A DNA stretch of 64,000 nucleotides. Origin: Actinomadura sp. NAK00032. Its GTDB lineage: Bacteria > Actinomycetota > Actinomycetes > Streptosporangiales > Streptosporangiaceae. A program made the translations under genes and the position numbers. The DNA lies in NCBI RefSeq assembly GCF_013364275.1, contig NZ_CP054932.1:1-64000 (forward strand). Direction: 5' to 3'. A model generated the notes under the pieces. That model saw only the letters and a list, made by a program, of their open reading frames with translations, was not told where the DNA came from and did not search any database. Shown here in pieces: positions 36,253-44,396 of the stretch. Numbering within the stretch: the first letter of the stretch is position 1; the number at the start of each line of letters is the position of its first letter.

Positions 36253-37520
36253 CACGAGGCGCGCTCCACCGGGTCGACGACGAGCTCGCGCTCGATCTTG
36301 CGGATGGCCTCCCGGTCGGCGTAGATCTGCTCGGAGTCCTCGTGCGCGAGGATGATGTAGCCCATCGTCATGCTGGCGAACAGGTCGGTGCTGGCGTCCA
36401 CGTGGTCGCCGGTGGCGACGACGTGCACCGGCGAGTGGTAGCTCGGCAGGTCGCGGGCCCGGTCGTAGATCTCGGCGTTGCGGACGATCCCCGTGGAGTG
36501 CGACATCAGGAAGACCGCCATCACGTTGCGCCGCAGCGTGTAGCCGGGCGGCAGCTTCGGGCCGAGCCCGCGGCAGACGTCCACGATCCGGGTGACCTGG
36601 CTCTCCCCCGTCGCGATCTCGGTCACCGCCGGGTTCCCGGCGCCGGCCAGCCGCGCGTTGACCTCCAGCAGCCGGGGCCCGTCCGGGGTCATCATGATCT
36701 CGGTGTGCGCCGCCCAGTTGCGCAGCCCCACCGCGTCCAGGGCGGCGAGCCCGTAGTCGATCAGCTCGCCGTAGACGCCGGTGTCGTAGGGCAGCCACTC
36801 GACGCTGTCGTAGACCGCGATGCCCTCGCCGAACGGCACCCGCTTGTACTTGATCATGTCGGTGATCGAGTGCCGGCCGTCGTGGCTGACGGTGTCGATG
36901 GCGAACTCGGTGCCCGTCATCATCTCCTGGACGAGCACCTCCTCGGCCAGCACGTCCAGCTTGTCCCGCGTGCCGAGCATCGCGGTGAACAGCTCGCGCC
37001 AGCCCTCCCCGCCGGGCGCGCGGCTGACCCCGACGGTGCCGGCGCTGGTCGGCGGCTTGACGACGAGGTCCCTGCCGGCGAGCCCCTCCCGCTCGATCCA
37101 GGCGGCGACCTCCTCCGGGTCGGCCGTGGACACCTGGCGCGGGATCGGCAGCCCCGCCTTCGCGAGCTCCTGGTGCATCCGGTACTTGTGGCGCCGGGCG
37201 TCGACGAGCTCGGGATCGTTGGAGAACGCGGGCGCGAGCGCGTCCGAGCACTCCTGCGCCAGCCGCAGCGCCGCCTCGACGCCGGGGATGACCGCGATCG
37301 GCTTCAGCGCGCCGAGCCGCGCGACGGTCTCCGCCATGTCGCCGTGGTGGTTGATGATGGCGTCGTAGTCGCCCGGGTTGTGCGAGGAGTGCAGCGGCGC
37401 CAGCGAGGGGCCCGTGTAGTCCATCACGGCCACCGGGCTGAACCCCGCCTCGCGCAGCGCGGGAGCGACCATCGCCGCCGAGGTGAAGGGCCGCACTACC
37501 GCCACGACTGGTCTGTCCAT
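36252..37520 (-). CDS. ATP-grasp carboxylate-amine ligase (cluster ligase 2)
   Basis: 422 aa. The central ATP-grasp fold contains RDLVVKPPTSAGTVGVSRAP (ATP-binding Lys and Gly-rich loop), EEVLVQEMMTGTEFAIDTVS and the metal-binding DGPRLLEVNARLAG. The N-terminal pre-ATP-grasp domain starts RPVVAVVRPFTSAAMVAPAL. Family members join amino acids by amide bonds (carnosine synthase or BtrJ-like). ATG 37520 has AAGG 8 nt upstream; GTG 37529 is an alternative. Coupled to the downstream permuted ATP-grasp gene. Confidence 0.88.
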   Translation of the reverse strand: MDRPVVAVVRPFTSAAMVAPALREAGFSPVAVMDYTGPSLAPLHSSHNPGDYDAIINHHGDMAETVARLGALKPIAVIPGVEAALRLAQECSDALAPAFSNDPELVDARRHKYRMHQELAKAGLPIPRQVSTADPEEVAAWIEREGLAGRDLVVKPPTSAGTVGVSRAPGGEGWRELFTAMLGTRDKLDVLAEEVLVQEMMTGTEFAIDTVSHDGRHSITDMIKYKRVPFGEGIAVYDSVEWLPYDTGVYGELIDYGLAALDAVGLRNWAAHTEIMMTPDGPRLLEVNARLAGAGNPAVTEIATGESQVTRIVDVCRGLGPKLPPGYTLRRNVMAVFLMSHSTGIVRNAEIYDRARDLPSYHSPVHVVATGDHVDASTDLFASMTMGYIILAHEDSEQIYADREAIRKIERELVVDPVERAS

Positions 37521-37603
37521 GATGTTCACCTTGTCTCTGGTTGATCCGTTGAGCTGTGTGGTCGGCCGCTGGACGCCCGGTACGGTCGGTCGCTGGACGT
37601 CCG

Positions 37604-38863
37604 TCAGTCACCGCCCTCCGCCGTGCCGGCGGTCGCCAGTTCCGGTTCGTCCGGCCCCTCCTGCGGACGCCGCCGTGCCACCCCCGCGCCGGCCGCGACG
37701 AGCGCGGCGGCGAGGAGCCCGAACGTCCCCGTCAGCGCCCACACCCCCGAGCCCCAGGCGTGCCACGCGGCGATCCCGATCATGGGACCGACGGCGTAGC
37801 CGACCTGCTGCGGGATCGTGGCCGCGGCGATGTAGTGGGCGCGCAGCTCCGGCGGCGCGACGAGTCCGGGGTAGGCCATCATCGACGGCGCCGCGATGAC
37901 CTCGCCGAACGTCCACACGACGGTCGCCAGCAGGAGCAGCGCGAGCGGCGTCGGCCCGGCGTAGAGCAGGTGGCCGGTGCCGAGGACGGCCATGCCGATG
38001 GTCATCGGCAGCCCGATCGGCAGCCGCTGGAGCCACTTGGACAGCAGCACCTCGAACGCGATGACGATGAAGCCGTTGATCGTCAGCAGCGTCGCGTACA
38101 CCCGCTCGTCGTGACCCGAGCCCGTGACGAACAGCGGCAGCGCGGCCGACGCCTGGATGTAGGCCACCGCCGTGAAGAACAGGCCGAGGACGACGAGCAT
38201 GAACCGCCGGTCGGCCAGCACCCGCCCGTACCCGGCGCGCCCGTCGTCGGACGCCTGGTCGGCGGCCTCCGGTTCGGCGTTGGACCGCAGCGCCGCGTAG
38301 GCGACGACGCCGAAGGCCAGCGACGTCGCCGCGTCCACGTAGAACAGGGCGCCGTAGGAGGCGTACGTGAGCAGCAGCGCGGCGCCCATCGGGCCGACCG
38401 TCGAACCGACGTTGAACGTCAGCCGCAGCACCGAGAAGACCATCACCTGACGGTTCTTCGGCGTCAGCTCCACGACCCACGCCATCGCGGCGGGACGGTA
38501 CGCCTGCGCCGTCAGCCCGGCCCCGGCCGCCACCGCGGAGGCCGTCCACACCTCCGGGACGTGCACGAGGGCGGCCGTCAGGACGGCCGTGCCGGCCATC
38601 GAGCCGACGATCACCGCGCGGTAGCCGACCCGGTCGGCGACGGCCCCGCCGACCGCGGAGCCCGAGATGCGGCCGACCATCAGCGCGGTCAGCACGACAC
38701 CGCTCTCCCACGCGCTGAACCCCTTGTCGGTGAGGAACAGCACCAGGAACGCGTTCAGGAACGTCGCCAGGTTGCTGATCAGGTTGCCCAGGACCAGGAT
38801 CCGGACGGTCCCGTTCATCTCCCGCAACGTGGACAGGACGGTCGGGTGCTCGGCGTCGCTCAC
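37604..38863 (-). CDS. MFS transporter (probable product exporter)
   Basis: 419 aa with 12 predicted membrane helices. The N-terminus includes LVLGNLISNLATFLNAFLVL. The MFS loop signature is GGAVADRVGYRAVIVGSMAG, and WVVELTPKNRQVMVFSVLRL follows. Its GTG start overlaps the stop of the upstream ATP-grasp gene by 4 nt (GTGA), so it is translated as part of the cluster. By position it is the likely self-resistance or export function for the pathway product. Confidence 0.88.
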   Translation of the reverse strand: MSDAEHPTVLSTLREMNGTVRILVLGNLISNLATFLNAFLVLFLTDKGFSAWESGVVLTALMVGRISGSAVGGAVADRVGYRAVIVGSMAGTAVLTAALVHVPEVWTASAVAAGAGLTAQAYRPAAMAWVVELTPKNRQVMVFSVLRLTFNVGSTVGPMGAALLLTYASYGALFYVDAATSLAFGVVAYAALRSNAEPEAADQASDDGRAGYGRVLADRRFMLVVLGLFFTAVAYIQASAALPLFVTGSGHDERVYATLLTINGFIVIAFEVLLSKWLQRLPIGLPMTIGMAVLGTGHLLYAGPTPLALLLLATVVWTFGEVIAAPSMMAYPGLVAPPELRAHYIAAATIPQQVGYAVGPMIGIAAWHAWGSGVWALTGTFGLLAAALVAAGAGVARRRPQEGPDEPELATAGTAEGGD

Positions 38864-40128
38864 GGCACGGGCTCCAGCCTGGTCCCCTCGAACGTGAAGT
38901 ACCGGCCGGCGTCGCCCACGGCGGCGGTGGTCTCCGCGAGCGTCGCGCCGACCGCGATCACGTAGCCGATGCGGGCCAGCCCGTGCGGCGGGCGCCGGAC
39001 CCGGGTGCCCGGCTCCACCCCGACGGCCAGCTCCACCAGCGGCGGGCGCATCAGCTCGCGGTGCGCGGTGGCCGAGGTGACCTCCATGTCGTGGGGCGGG
39101 TAGGCGAACCTGATCGAGGCCGCGCGCCGCGGCTCCGGGAACGCGATGGCCGGGGCGCGCCCGGCCACCACGTCCGCCGCCGCGAGCGGGGCGTCCACGC
39201 CGGACGTCAGCCGCCCCAGATGGGGGATCATCCCGCCGCCCAGCCGGGCGTTGATCTCGATGACGTGCCGGGCGCCGTCCGGGGTCAGCTTGAACTCGAT
39301 GTGGGTGAACCCGTCGGTGAACCCGGCGGCGGCGTGGGCGCGCGACAGCGTGTCGCGGAACTCCGGATCCGACAGCAGCGGGTCGTTCGCGTCGACGTCG
39401 TGGCCGATCTCCTCGAACGCCAGGTCGCCGCTGCCGCCGAGCACCTTGCGCGCCACGATCAGCGGCGTGCACTCGCCCCGGAACAGGACGCACTCGACGG
39501 AGACCTCCGGACCGTCGAGGAACTCCTCCACGATCACGTAGTCGTCGAACTGGCGGATGCCGCCCATCCGCGTCCCGTCGGCGAGCGCGAACGCCGCGTC
39601 CAGCTCGTCCGGCCCCGCGGCCTTGCTGAGGCCGAGGCTGCCGCCCAGGTTCCGCGGTTTGACGATCAGCGGGTAGCCGACCTCGGCGGCGAACGCGCGG
39701 GCCTGCTCCAGGGACGACACGGCGCGCGACGCGGGCTGCGGCAGCCCCGCGTCCCGCAGCGCGGCGCGGGCGGCGGACTTGTCGCGGCACCGCGCCACCG
39801 CCGCCGGGTCCAGGGCGGGGAACCCGAGCGCGGCGCTGAGGTGCGCGGACGTCTCGATGTAGACCTCGTCGTAGCAGAAGACCCCGGCGACGTCGTGGTC
39901 GCGGGCGACCTCGCGGGCCGCCGCCGTCAGCTTCTCCAGGTCCAGGCAGTCGACGACGGTGTGGCCGACGATGTAGGGGTCCTCCCAGGTGGCGGGGGTC
40001 GGGTTCAGCAGCCAGAGCCGGTACCGCGCCGACACCGACTCCAGGATGTACTTCCGGTAGACCCAGTAGCTGCTCGCGACCAGCAGGAGGAGCGGGCGGT
40101 CGTCGCCCGCCGGCGGTTTGTGCGGCAT
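38860..40128 (-). CDS. ATP-grasp carboxylate-amine ligase (cluster ligase 1)
   Basis: 422 aa. ATP-binding elements are VGYPLIVKPRNLGGSLGLSK and DDYVIVEEFLDGPEVSVECV; the metal-binding strand is GARHVIEINARLGGGMIPHL. The N-terminal domain begins PLLLLVASSYWVYRKYILES. It is related to L-amino-acid ligases. ATG 40128 is preceded by GAGG. It follows the amidinotransferase gene by 32 nt and overlaps the MFS gene. Likely amidates or peptidyl-couples a pathway intermediate. Confidence 0.88.
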   Translation of the reverse strand: MPHKPPAGDDRPLLLLVASSYWVYRKYILESVSARYRLWLLNPTPATWEDPYIVGHTVVDCLDLEKLTAAAREVARDHDVAGVFCYDEVYIETSAHLSAALGFPALDPAAVARCRDKSAARAALRDAGLPQPASRAVSSLEQARAFAAEVGYPLIVKPRNLGGSLGLSKAAGPDELDAAFALADGTRMGGIRQFDDYVIVEEFLDGPEVSVECVLFRGECTPLIVARKVLGGSGDLAFEEIGHDVDANDPLLSDPEFRDTLSRAHAAAGFTDGFTHIEFKLTPDGARHVIEINARLGGGMIPHLGRLTSGVDAPLAAADVVAGRAPAIAFPEPRRAASIRFAYPPHDMEVTSATAHRELMRPPLVELAVGVEPGTRVRRPPHGLARIGYVIAVGATLAETTAAVGDAGRYFTFEGTRLEPVP

Positions 40129-40160
40129 GGGGACCTCGTTCTGGGGCGTCGGGGGCGGGA

Positions 40161-41273
40161 TCAGGAGAAGTAGTCCTCGAGCGCGCCGCGGCGGCGGATG
40201 TCGAGGGTGGCGCAGTGGAAGCCGCCGCCGAAGGTGTTGACCGTGCGGAACGGGACGGGGATGGGCGTGAAACCCTCCTTCTCCAGCAGCCGCAGCAGCT
40301 CGGTCTCGCCCGCCTCGACGAAGATCCGCTCCTGGTCGAGCATCAGCGTGTTCATCGCGATCCAGCGGCTGCAGAAGTACATGGTCTGGTCGGCGGGGAT
40401 GGCCGGCTCGGGGCAGACGACCGTGTCCCAGCCGGCGAACATCTCCGGCAGCTCCCGCACCCGCTCCGGGTTGATCAGCACCCGGCCCGGCCGCAGCGGG
40501 ACGAACGTCGCGTTGAGGTGCATCGGGTGGTCGTCGATGAACGCGACCTCGTGCACCCGGAACTGGTCGCCGAGCAGCCGGCGCGTCCACTCGATGCCGA
40601 ACCGGTTGGTGACGTGGCTGCGCTGGACGAGGATGTCGCGGCCGAACCGCATGAAGTCGCCCGCGTCCACGATCGGCTCGAACTCGGTGATGACGGACGT
40701 CGCGTCCGGGAACGGGTCGTCGGGCGACGGGCTCTCCGGCTTGGCCGCCGCGTAGCCGGGGTTGTAGGACGCGTCGGTGAGCTGCGGTTTCGGGGCGGCG
40801 ACCCAGCGCGCGCCGCGCCGGAAGTAGTCCTTGAAGATGGTCCGGAACGGGTGGGTCGCGAAGTAGTACGAGCGCCAGCCCATCGTCGCCTCGACGATCT
40901 GGTCGCCGGCGACGAGCGCGATGTCGCGGGGGAAGGTGTGCGACGACCCGCCGGTGGACGACCAGTCGGCCGTGCCGAACGAGCGGGACTGGTCGACCGG
41001 GTCGGGCCGCCGGACCGTCACCCCCTCGGCCTCCAGGACGGCGACGAACCCGTCCAGCTCCTCGCGGGCCGCCTCGACCTGGTCGGGCGGGAACCCGCCG
41101 CCGCCGTTGCGCCGGTAGAAGTCCCACGCCTCGGGCGGGACGGTCGCCTCGATCGCGGGGTGCCACGGCGGGACGGCGGCGCCGTCGATGACGCCGACGA
41201 TCACCTCTTCGAGCGGATCCCACTCGTTGTAGGAGCCGACCGGGCTCGCGGGGGGCGTGGCGCTGTCAGTCAT
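40161..41273 (-). CDS. Amidinotransferase, glycine/L-arginine amidinotransferase family
   Basis: 370 aa, close in motif pattern to human GATM and StrB1. By comparison with GATM (Asp254, His303, Cys407), catalytic Asp203 lies in IVDAGDFMRFGRDI, His252 in HPMHLNATFVPL and nucleophile Cys354 in FGGGFHCATLDIRRRG. The enzyme takes an amidino group from arginine (or an N-modified arginine) through a covalent Cys intermediate and gives it to an amine acceptor. Its ATG overlaps the preceding SznF-like gene by 8 nt. The acceptor is unknown (glycine or an aminocyclitol-like amine are precedents). Confidence 0.92.
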   Translation of the reverse strand: MTDSATPPASPVGSYNEWDPLEEVIVGVIDGAAVPPWHPAIEATVPPEAWDFYRRNGGGGFPPDQVEAAREELDGFVAVLEAEGVTVRRPDPVDQSRSFGTADWSSTGGSSHTFPRDIALVAGDQIVEATMGWRSYYFATHPFRTIFKDYFRRGARWVAAPKPQLTDASYNPGYAAAKPESPSPDDPFPDATSVITEFEPIVDAGDFMRFGRDILVQRSHVTNRFGIEWTRRLLGDQFRVHEVAFIDDHPMHLNATFVPLRPGRVLINPERVRELPEMFAGWDTVVCPEPAIPADQTMYFCSRWIAMNTLMLDQERIFVEAGETELLRLLEKEGFTPIPVPFRTVNTFGGGFHCATLDIRRRGALEDYFS

Positions 41274-42678
41274 CGCGGGAGGTCCTTTCGATGGTCCGTA
41301 CGGTCACGCGCGCCTCGGTGGAGGCGGCCTTCAGGCCGTGCAGCCGGCTCCGCGGCACCAGCAGGACGTCGCCCGCCCCGAGCCGGTGGGGGCGGTCGGT
41401 GGCCCACGCGTACACGTCCACGTCGCCGCTCGTGATCTCGACGAGGCGGTCGGACTCGTACACGTCGGTGCAGAACGGGGTGTCCGGGCGCAAGGTGGTG
41501 GTCACGGCGTCGTCCAGCGCGCCGGACGCGAGCGCCGCACCGGCCTCGGCGTGCTCGTCCAGGGCGTCGGCCCAGGCGATCTGGGCGCGGAAGTCGGCGT
41601 CGCCGAGCCGCAGCAGGAGCTTGGTGTCCTCGATGCCGCGCACCAGCTCGGGGATCACCAGCTCGCCGTGGGTGCGGGCCAGTCCGAGCAGCAGGTTCTC
41701 GTAGGTCATCCGCCCGTGGTGGACGTCGATGTGGGCGTGCTCGTCGCAGTACTTGGCGTCCACCCGGTCGCCGTAGACGGCGCGGAGCATCCTGCCGGTG
41801 TCGGCGAACCCCTGCGCGAACAGCCACTCCAGGTACGTCACGGCGGCCATGTAGCGGAACAGCCCGCGGTGGTCCTCGGTGAGCCAGTTGAAGTAGTTGA
41901 CCCCGACCAGCGAACTCGTGAGGTAGAAGTTCCAGTAGGCGTGCAGGTCGGTGCGCAGCCCGACGCTGGCCAGCATCTCCTTGAAGATCGTGCTGTGCTT
42001 CGCGCCGTAGAGGCCGTACCCGAACTCGTCGTTGAAGATCTTGAAGAGCTCGGACTGCTCGACGCCGTAGGAGCCGCCCAGGTTCCGTGCCATCGCGGAC
42101 GCCTCGGTCAGCGCGTCCAGCGCGAGCTGGATCAGGTGCAGCGCCGCCGCCTCCTCGGGGTGCCGGCACTCGGTGATGGCGCGCATGGTGCCGGTCACCG
42201 GCGCGCAGGCGTCCACCGCCGGGTTGACCCCGGACGCGTCGGCGGGCGCGCCGGCTCCGCCGACCTCGGCGAGGAAGTACTCCTGGAGCTCGTCGAGCGT
42301 CCGGACGCGGGGCACCTCCACGGCGTCGTCCAGGAAGGAGAACGCGTACCGCTCCAGCCCCGGGCGGACGCTGTCGCGCAGCCGCCGCACCTCGTCGCCG
42401 TAGAAGAGGTCGAAGTCGTCCTTGGCGGAGGCCAGCCCGGCGGCGGGCAGCAGGATCATGTCGCTCTCGTAGGCGTTGCACAGCAGCCGCCCCGCGATGA
42501 GCTGGCCGCGGCCGAGGAACCCGGCCTCGGTCGCGGGGACGGAGAAGTCGAGGCCGGCGGCGTCCGGCGGGCCCACCGGCCGCCGGTACGGGTTGCCCTC
42601 GATGTAGACCTCCGGTCCGGGCCGGAAGATGCGCTGCGCGCAGTACGCCGCGAGGGTGTCCACCGTGGCGGCGGTCAT
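41266..42678 (-). CDS. SznF-like heme-oxygenase-like diiron oxidase with degenerate cupin (copy 1)
   Basis: 470 aa, the same length and architecture as SznF: N-terminal helical part, central heme-oxygenase-like diiron (HDO) domain, C-terminal cupin. Glu192, Glu218, His228, Glu284, His314, Asp318 and His321 match all seven SznF HDO ligands with a constant +3 offset (sites in TEASAMARNL, NDEFGYGLYGAKHS, TYLEWLF, EHAHIDVHHG). In the cupin (about 390-465) the expected HxH is Cys403-Thr-Asp405, and only His447 remains. HDO enzymes of this type hydroxylate guanidine nitrogens of (methyl)arginine. GAGGTGG precedes the ATG, which overlaps the methyltransferase stop (ATGA). Confidence 0.88.
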   Translation of the reverse strand: MTAATVDTLAAYCAQRIFRPGPEVYIEGNPYRRPVGPPDAAGLDFSVPATEAGFLGRGQLIAGRLLCNAYESDMILLPAAGLASAKDDFDLFYGDEVRRLRDSVRPGLERYAFSFLDDAVEVPRVRTLDELQEYFLAEVGGAGAPADASGVNPAVDACAPVTGTMRAITECRHPEEAAALHLIQLALDALTEASAMARNLGGSYGVEQSELFKIFNDEFGYGLYGAKHSTIFKEMLASVGLRTDLHAYWNFYLTSSLVGVNYFNWLTEDHRGLFRYMAAVTYLEWLFAQGFADTGRMLRAVYGDRVDAKYCDEHAHIDVHHGRMTYENLLLGLARTHGELVIPELVRGIEDTKLLLRLGDADFRAQIAWADALDEHAEAGAALASGALDDAVTTTLRPDTPFCTDVYESDRLVEITSGDVDVYAWATDRPHRLGAGDVLLVPRSRLHGLKAASTEARVTVRTIERTSRDD

Positions 42679-43811
42679 GACGCCACCTCGAACTCCGCGG
42701 GGGCGGCCGGGCGGTCGGCCGGCTCCTCGGCGGGCGCCCCGGCGGTGACCTCGAAGCGCACGTACTCGCCGTCGTGCGCCGCGTCCACCGCCACGGGCTC
42801 GCCCGGCCGGACGCGCGGCGGGGCTTGCAGGCACTGGACCGCCTGCTTCCAGTGCGAGCCGCGGTCGGGCGCGTTGCCCACCGTGATCCCCGGCAGCAGC
42901 TCCATCTCGAACCAGAACACGACCGCGTGCACCGTCCCCGGCGCCGTCGGGTGGATCCGCAGCCCGGTGCGCCGCGGGCGGGCGTCGGCGGTGTGGAAGT
43001 CGAAGTCGAACACCGTCACCGGCTCGGACAGGACGCGGTGCTCGTGCCGGTGCAGCCGCGAGTCGAAGTACTCCAGCGTCGACAGCCGGTTGAACGGCGC
43101 CAGGTCGAACCCGTACAGCTTGCCCACGTGGTTCTTGCGGTGCAGCGCGTCGCTCTCGACCAGTTGCGCGACGATCCGCCCCCGCGAGGGCATGATCGTC
43201 GCGTCCGGGGTGAGCAGGTGCTCGCGGGCGTGCGCGATCGTGCCGAGGATGCCCTCGCCGAGCAGCCCGCAGTCGACGATCTCGGTGACGAGCACGCCGG
43301 CGCGCCGGGGCAGGTCCGCCGGCACGCTCATCCGGGTCGACATCTTCGAGACGACGGTGACGGCGTCGTCGTACCCGGCCGCGCGGACCACCCGCGTCGT
43401 GGTCGCGGCGACGGCGGGCTGCCCCTCGCACGCCACGACCTCGCGGGCGCCGGCCCGCGCCGCCATCATGGCCAGCAGCCCCGACCCGGCGCCGATGTCC
43501 AGCACCAGCGCGTCCGGGTCGGCCGCCACCGCCTGCCGGATGGCCCGGTCGTACAGTTCGGCGCGCTCCTCGTCGTGCAGCATCTCCCAGTGCCAGCGGG
43601 GGACGGCGCGGCGCACCGCCCGGTTCCGGCCGATGAGGGCCTCCTCGTTGCCGCCGTCCACGCCGAGGATCAGCTCGAACGCCCGGACGGCGTCCTCGTA
43701 GCGCCCCTGGTGGTGCAGGTCGCGGCCCCAGTCGAGGAACGCGCCGAGCTCCAGCCCGGTGCGCTCCTGCGGGCCGCGAACGGCCGGGTCCGAATCGTGC
43801 GTCCTCGTCAC
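42675..43811 (-). CDS. PRMT-like SAM methyltransferase with N-terminal TPR (SznE-type role)
   Basis: 378 aa. Residues 20-60 look like one TPR pair (AFLDWGRDLHHQGRYEDAVR). The class I methyltransferase domain has motif I VLDIGAGSGLLAMMAARAGA (103-122), Glu129 after strand 2 and the PRMT double-glutamate loop with Glu177 and Glu186 in TEIVDCGLLGEG. This arrangement is that of protein arginine methyltransferases 7/9. In streptozotocin biosynthesis SznE of this type N-methylates free L-arginine. Next to two SznF-like genes, methylation of a free guanidine is the likely reaction (inference). GTG 43811 follows GAGGAGG. Confidence 0.88.
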   Translation of the reverse strand: MTRTHDSDPAVRGPQERTGLELGAFLDWGRDLHHQGRYEDAVRAFELILGVDGGNEEALIGRNRAVRRAVPRWHWEMLHDEERAELYDRAIRQAVAADPDALVLDIGAGSGLLAMMAARAGAREVVACEGQPAVAATTTRVVRAAGYDDAVTVVSKMSTRMSVPADLPRRAGVLVTEIVDCGLLGEGILGTIAHAREHLLTPDATIMPSRGRIVAQLVESDALHRKNHVGKLYGFDLAPFNRLSTLEYFDSRLHRHEHRVLSEPVTVFDFDFHTADARPRRTGLRIHPTAPGTVHAVVFWFEMELLPGITVGNAPDRGSHWKQAVQCLQAPPRVRPGEPVAVDAAHDGEYVRFEVTAGAPAEEPADRPAAPAEFEVAS

Positions 43812-43842
43812 GACGGTGCCTCCTCGGTTGTCACAGGTGTGT

Positions 43843-44247
43843 TCATCGGCCCGCGTCCAGGGCGGGCTGCGCGGGGTCGGCGGCGCAGGGCGCGGTTCCG
43901 GCGGCGGACGGGTCCGGCGGCAGGTTCGCGAGGATCTCCCGGTGGATGGCCGAGACCGGCGCGCCGTCGCCGTCGTCGGGGAGCACGATCACGGCCTCGT
44001 CCCCGCTGCGCACCATCGGCAGGCAGGTGCGCCGCACGGCGGCGACGCCGACCTTGGTGCCGTGCCAGGGGCAGTCCAGCCGCCGCCCGTCCGGGGTGAG
44101 CCGGGCCAGGCTCAGCGGCCCGCCCCGGTGCGGGCAGTAGTCGTGGACGAGTAGCTGCCGGCCGTCCGACCGGAGGACGAAGTAGCGGTCGTGGCCGACG
44201 AGCAGGGTGTTGTGTCGGCTCAGATCCATGACGATGACGCGGCCCAT
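43843..44247 (-). CDS. Rieske [2Fe-2S] ferredoxin-like protein
   Basis: 134 aa. The cluster ligands are Cys38-Pro-His40 and Cys59-Pro-Trp-His62, in DYCPHRGGPLSL and LDCPWHGTKV. There is no catalytic domain, so it is a small electron-transfer protein. A C-terminal extension (NLPPDPSAAGTAPCAADPAQ) is disordered. Start ATG 44247 has GAGGAGC upstream. It lies between the second SznF-like gene and the methyltransferase gene and is a natural candidate to reduce the diiron centres of the HDO enzymes (inference). Confidence 0.88.
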   Translation of the reverse strand: MGRVIVMDLSRHNTLLVGHDRYFVLRSDGRQLLVHDYCPHRGGPLSLARLTPDGRRLDCPWHGTKVGVAAVRRTCLPMVRSGDEAVIVLPDDGDGAPVSAIHREILANLPPDPSAAGTAPCAADPAQPALDAGR

Positions 44248-44396
44248 GGGCTCCTCGTGTAGGTCGGCCGCCGCGGGGGGACGGGGCGTGCGCGGGCATG
44301 CAGGCGGGGGGCATGGGTGCGGGAACGAGTGACAGGGGGAGCATGGGGGCATGGCGGGGCCGCGGGCCGCCCTCGCCATGCGTGCGAGCGGACGGG

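Noticed and set aside
34975-37544. Plus-strand open frames of about 450 codons opposite the ATP-grasp genes
   Set aside because: Antisense shadows with Arg/Gly/Leu-rich nonsense composition.
41257-43701. An 814-codon plus-strand open frame across the methyltransferase and SznF-like genes
   Set aside because: High-GC antisense shadow; low-complexity composition and no motif, whereas the minus-strand genes have full catalytic signatures.
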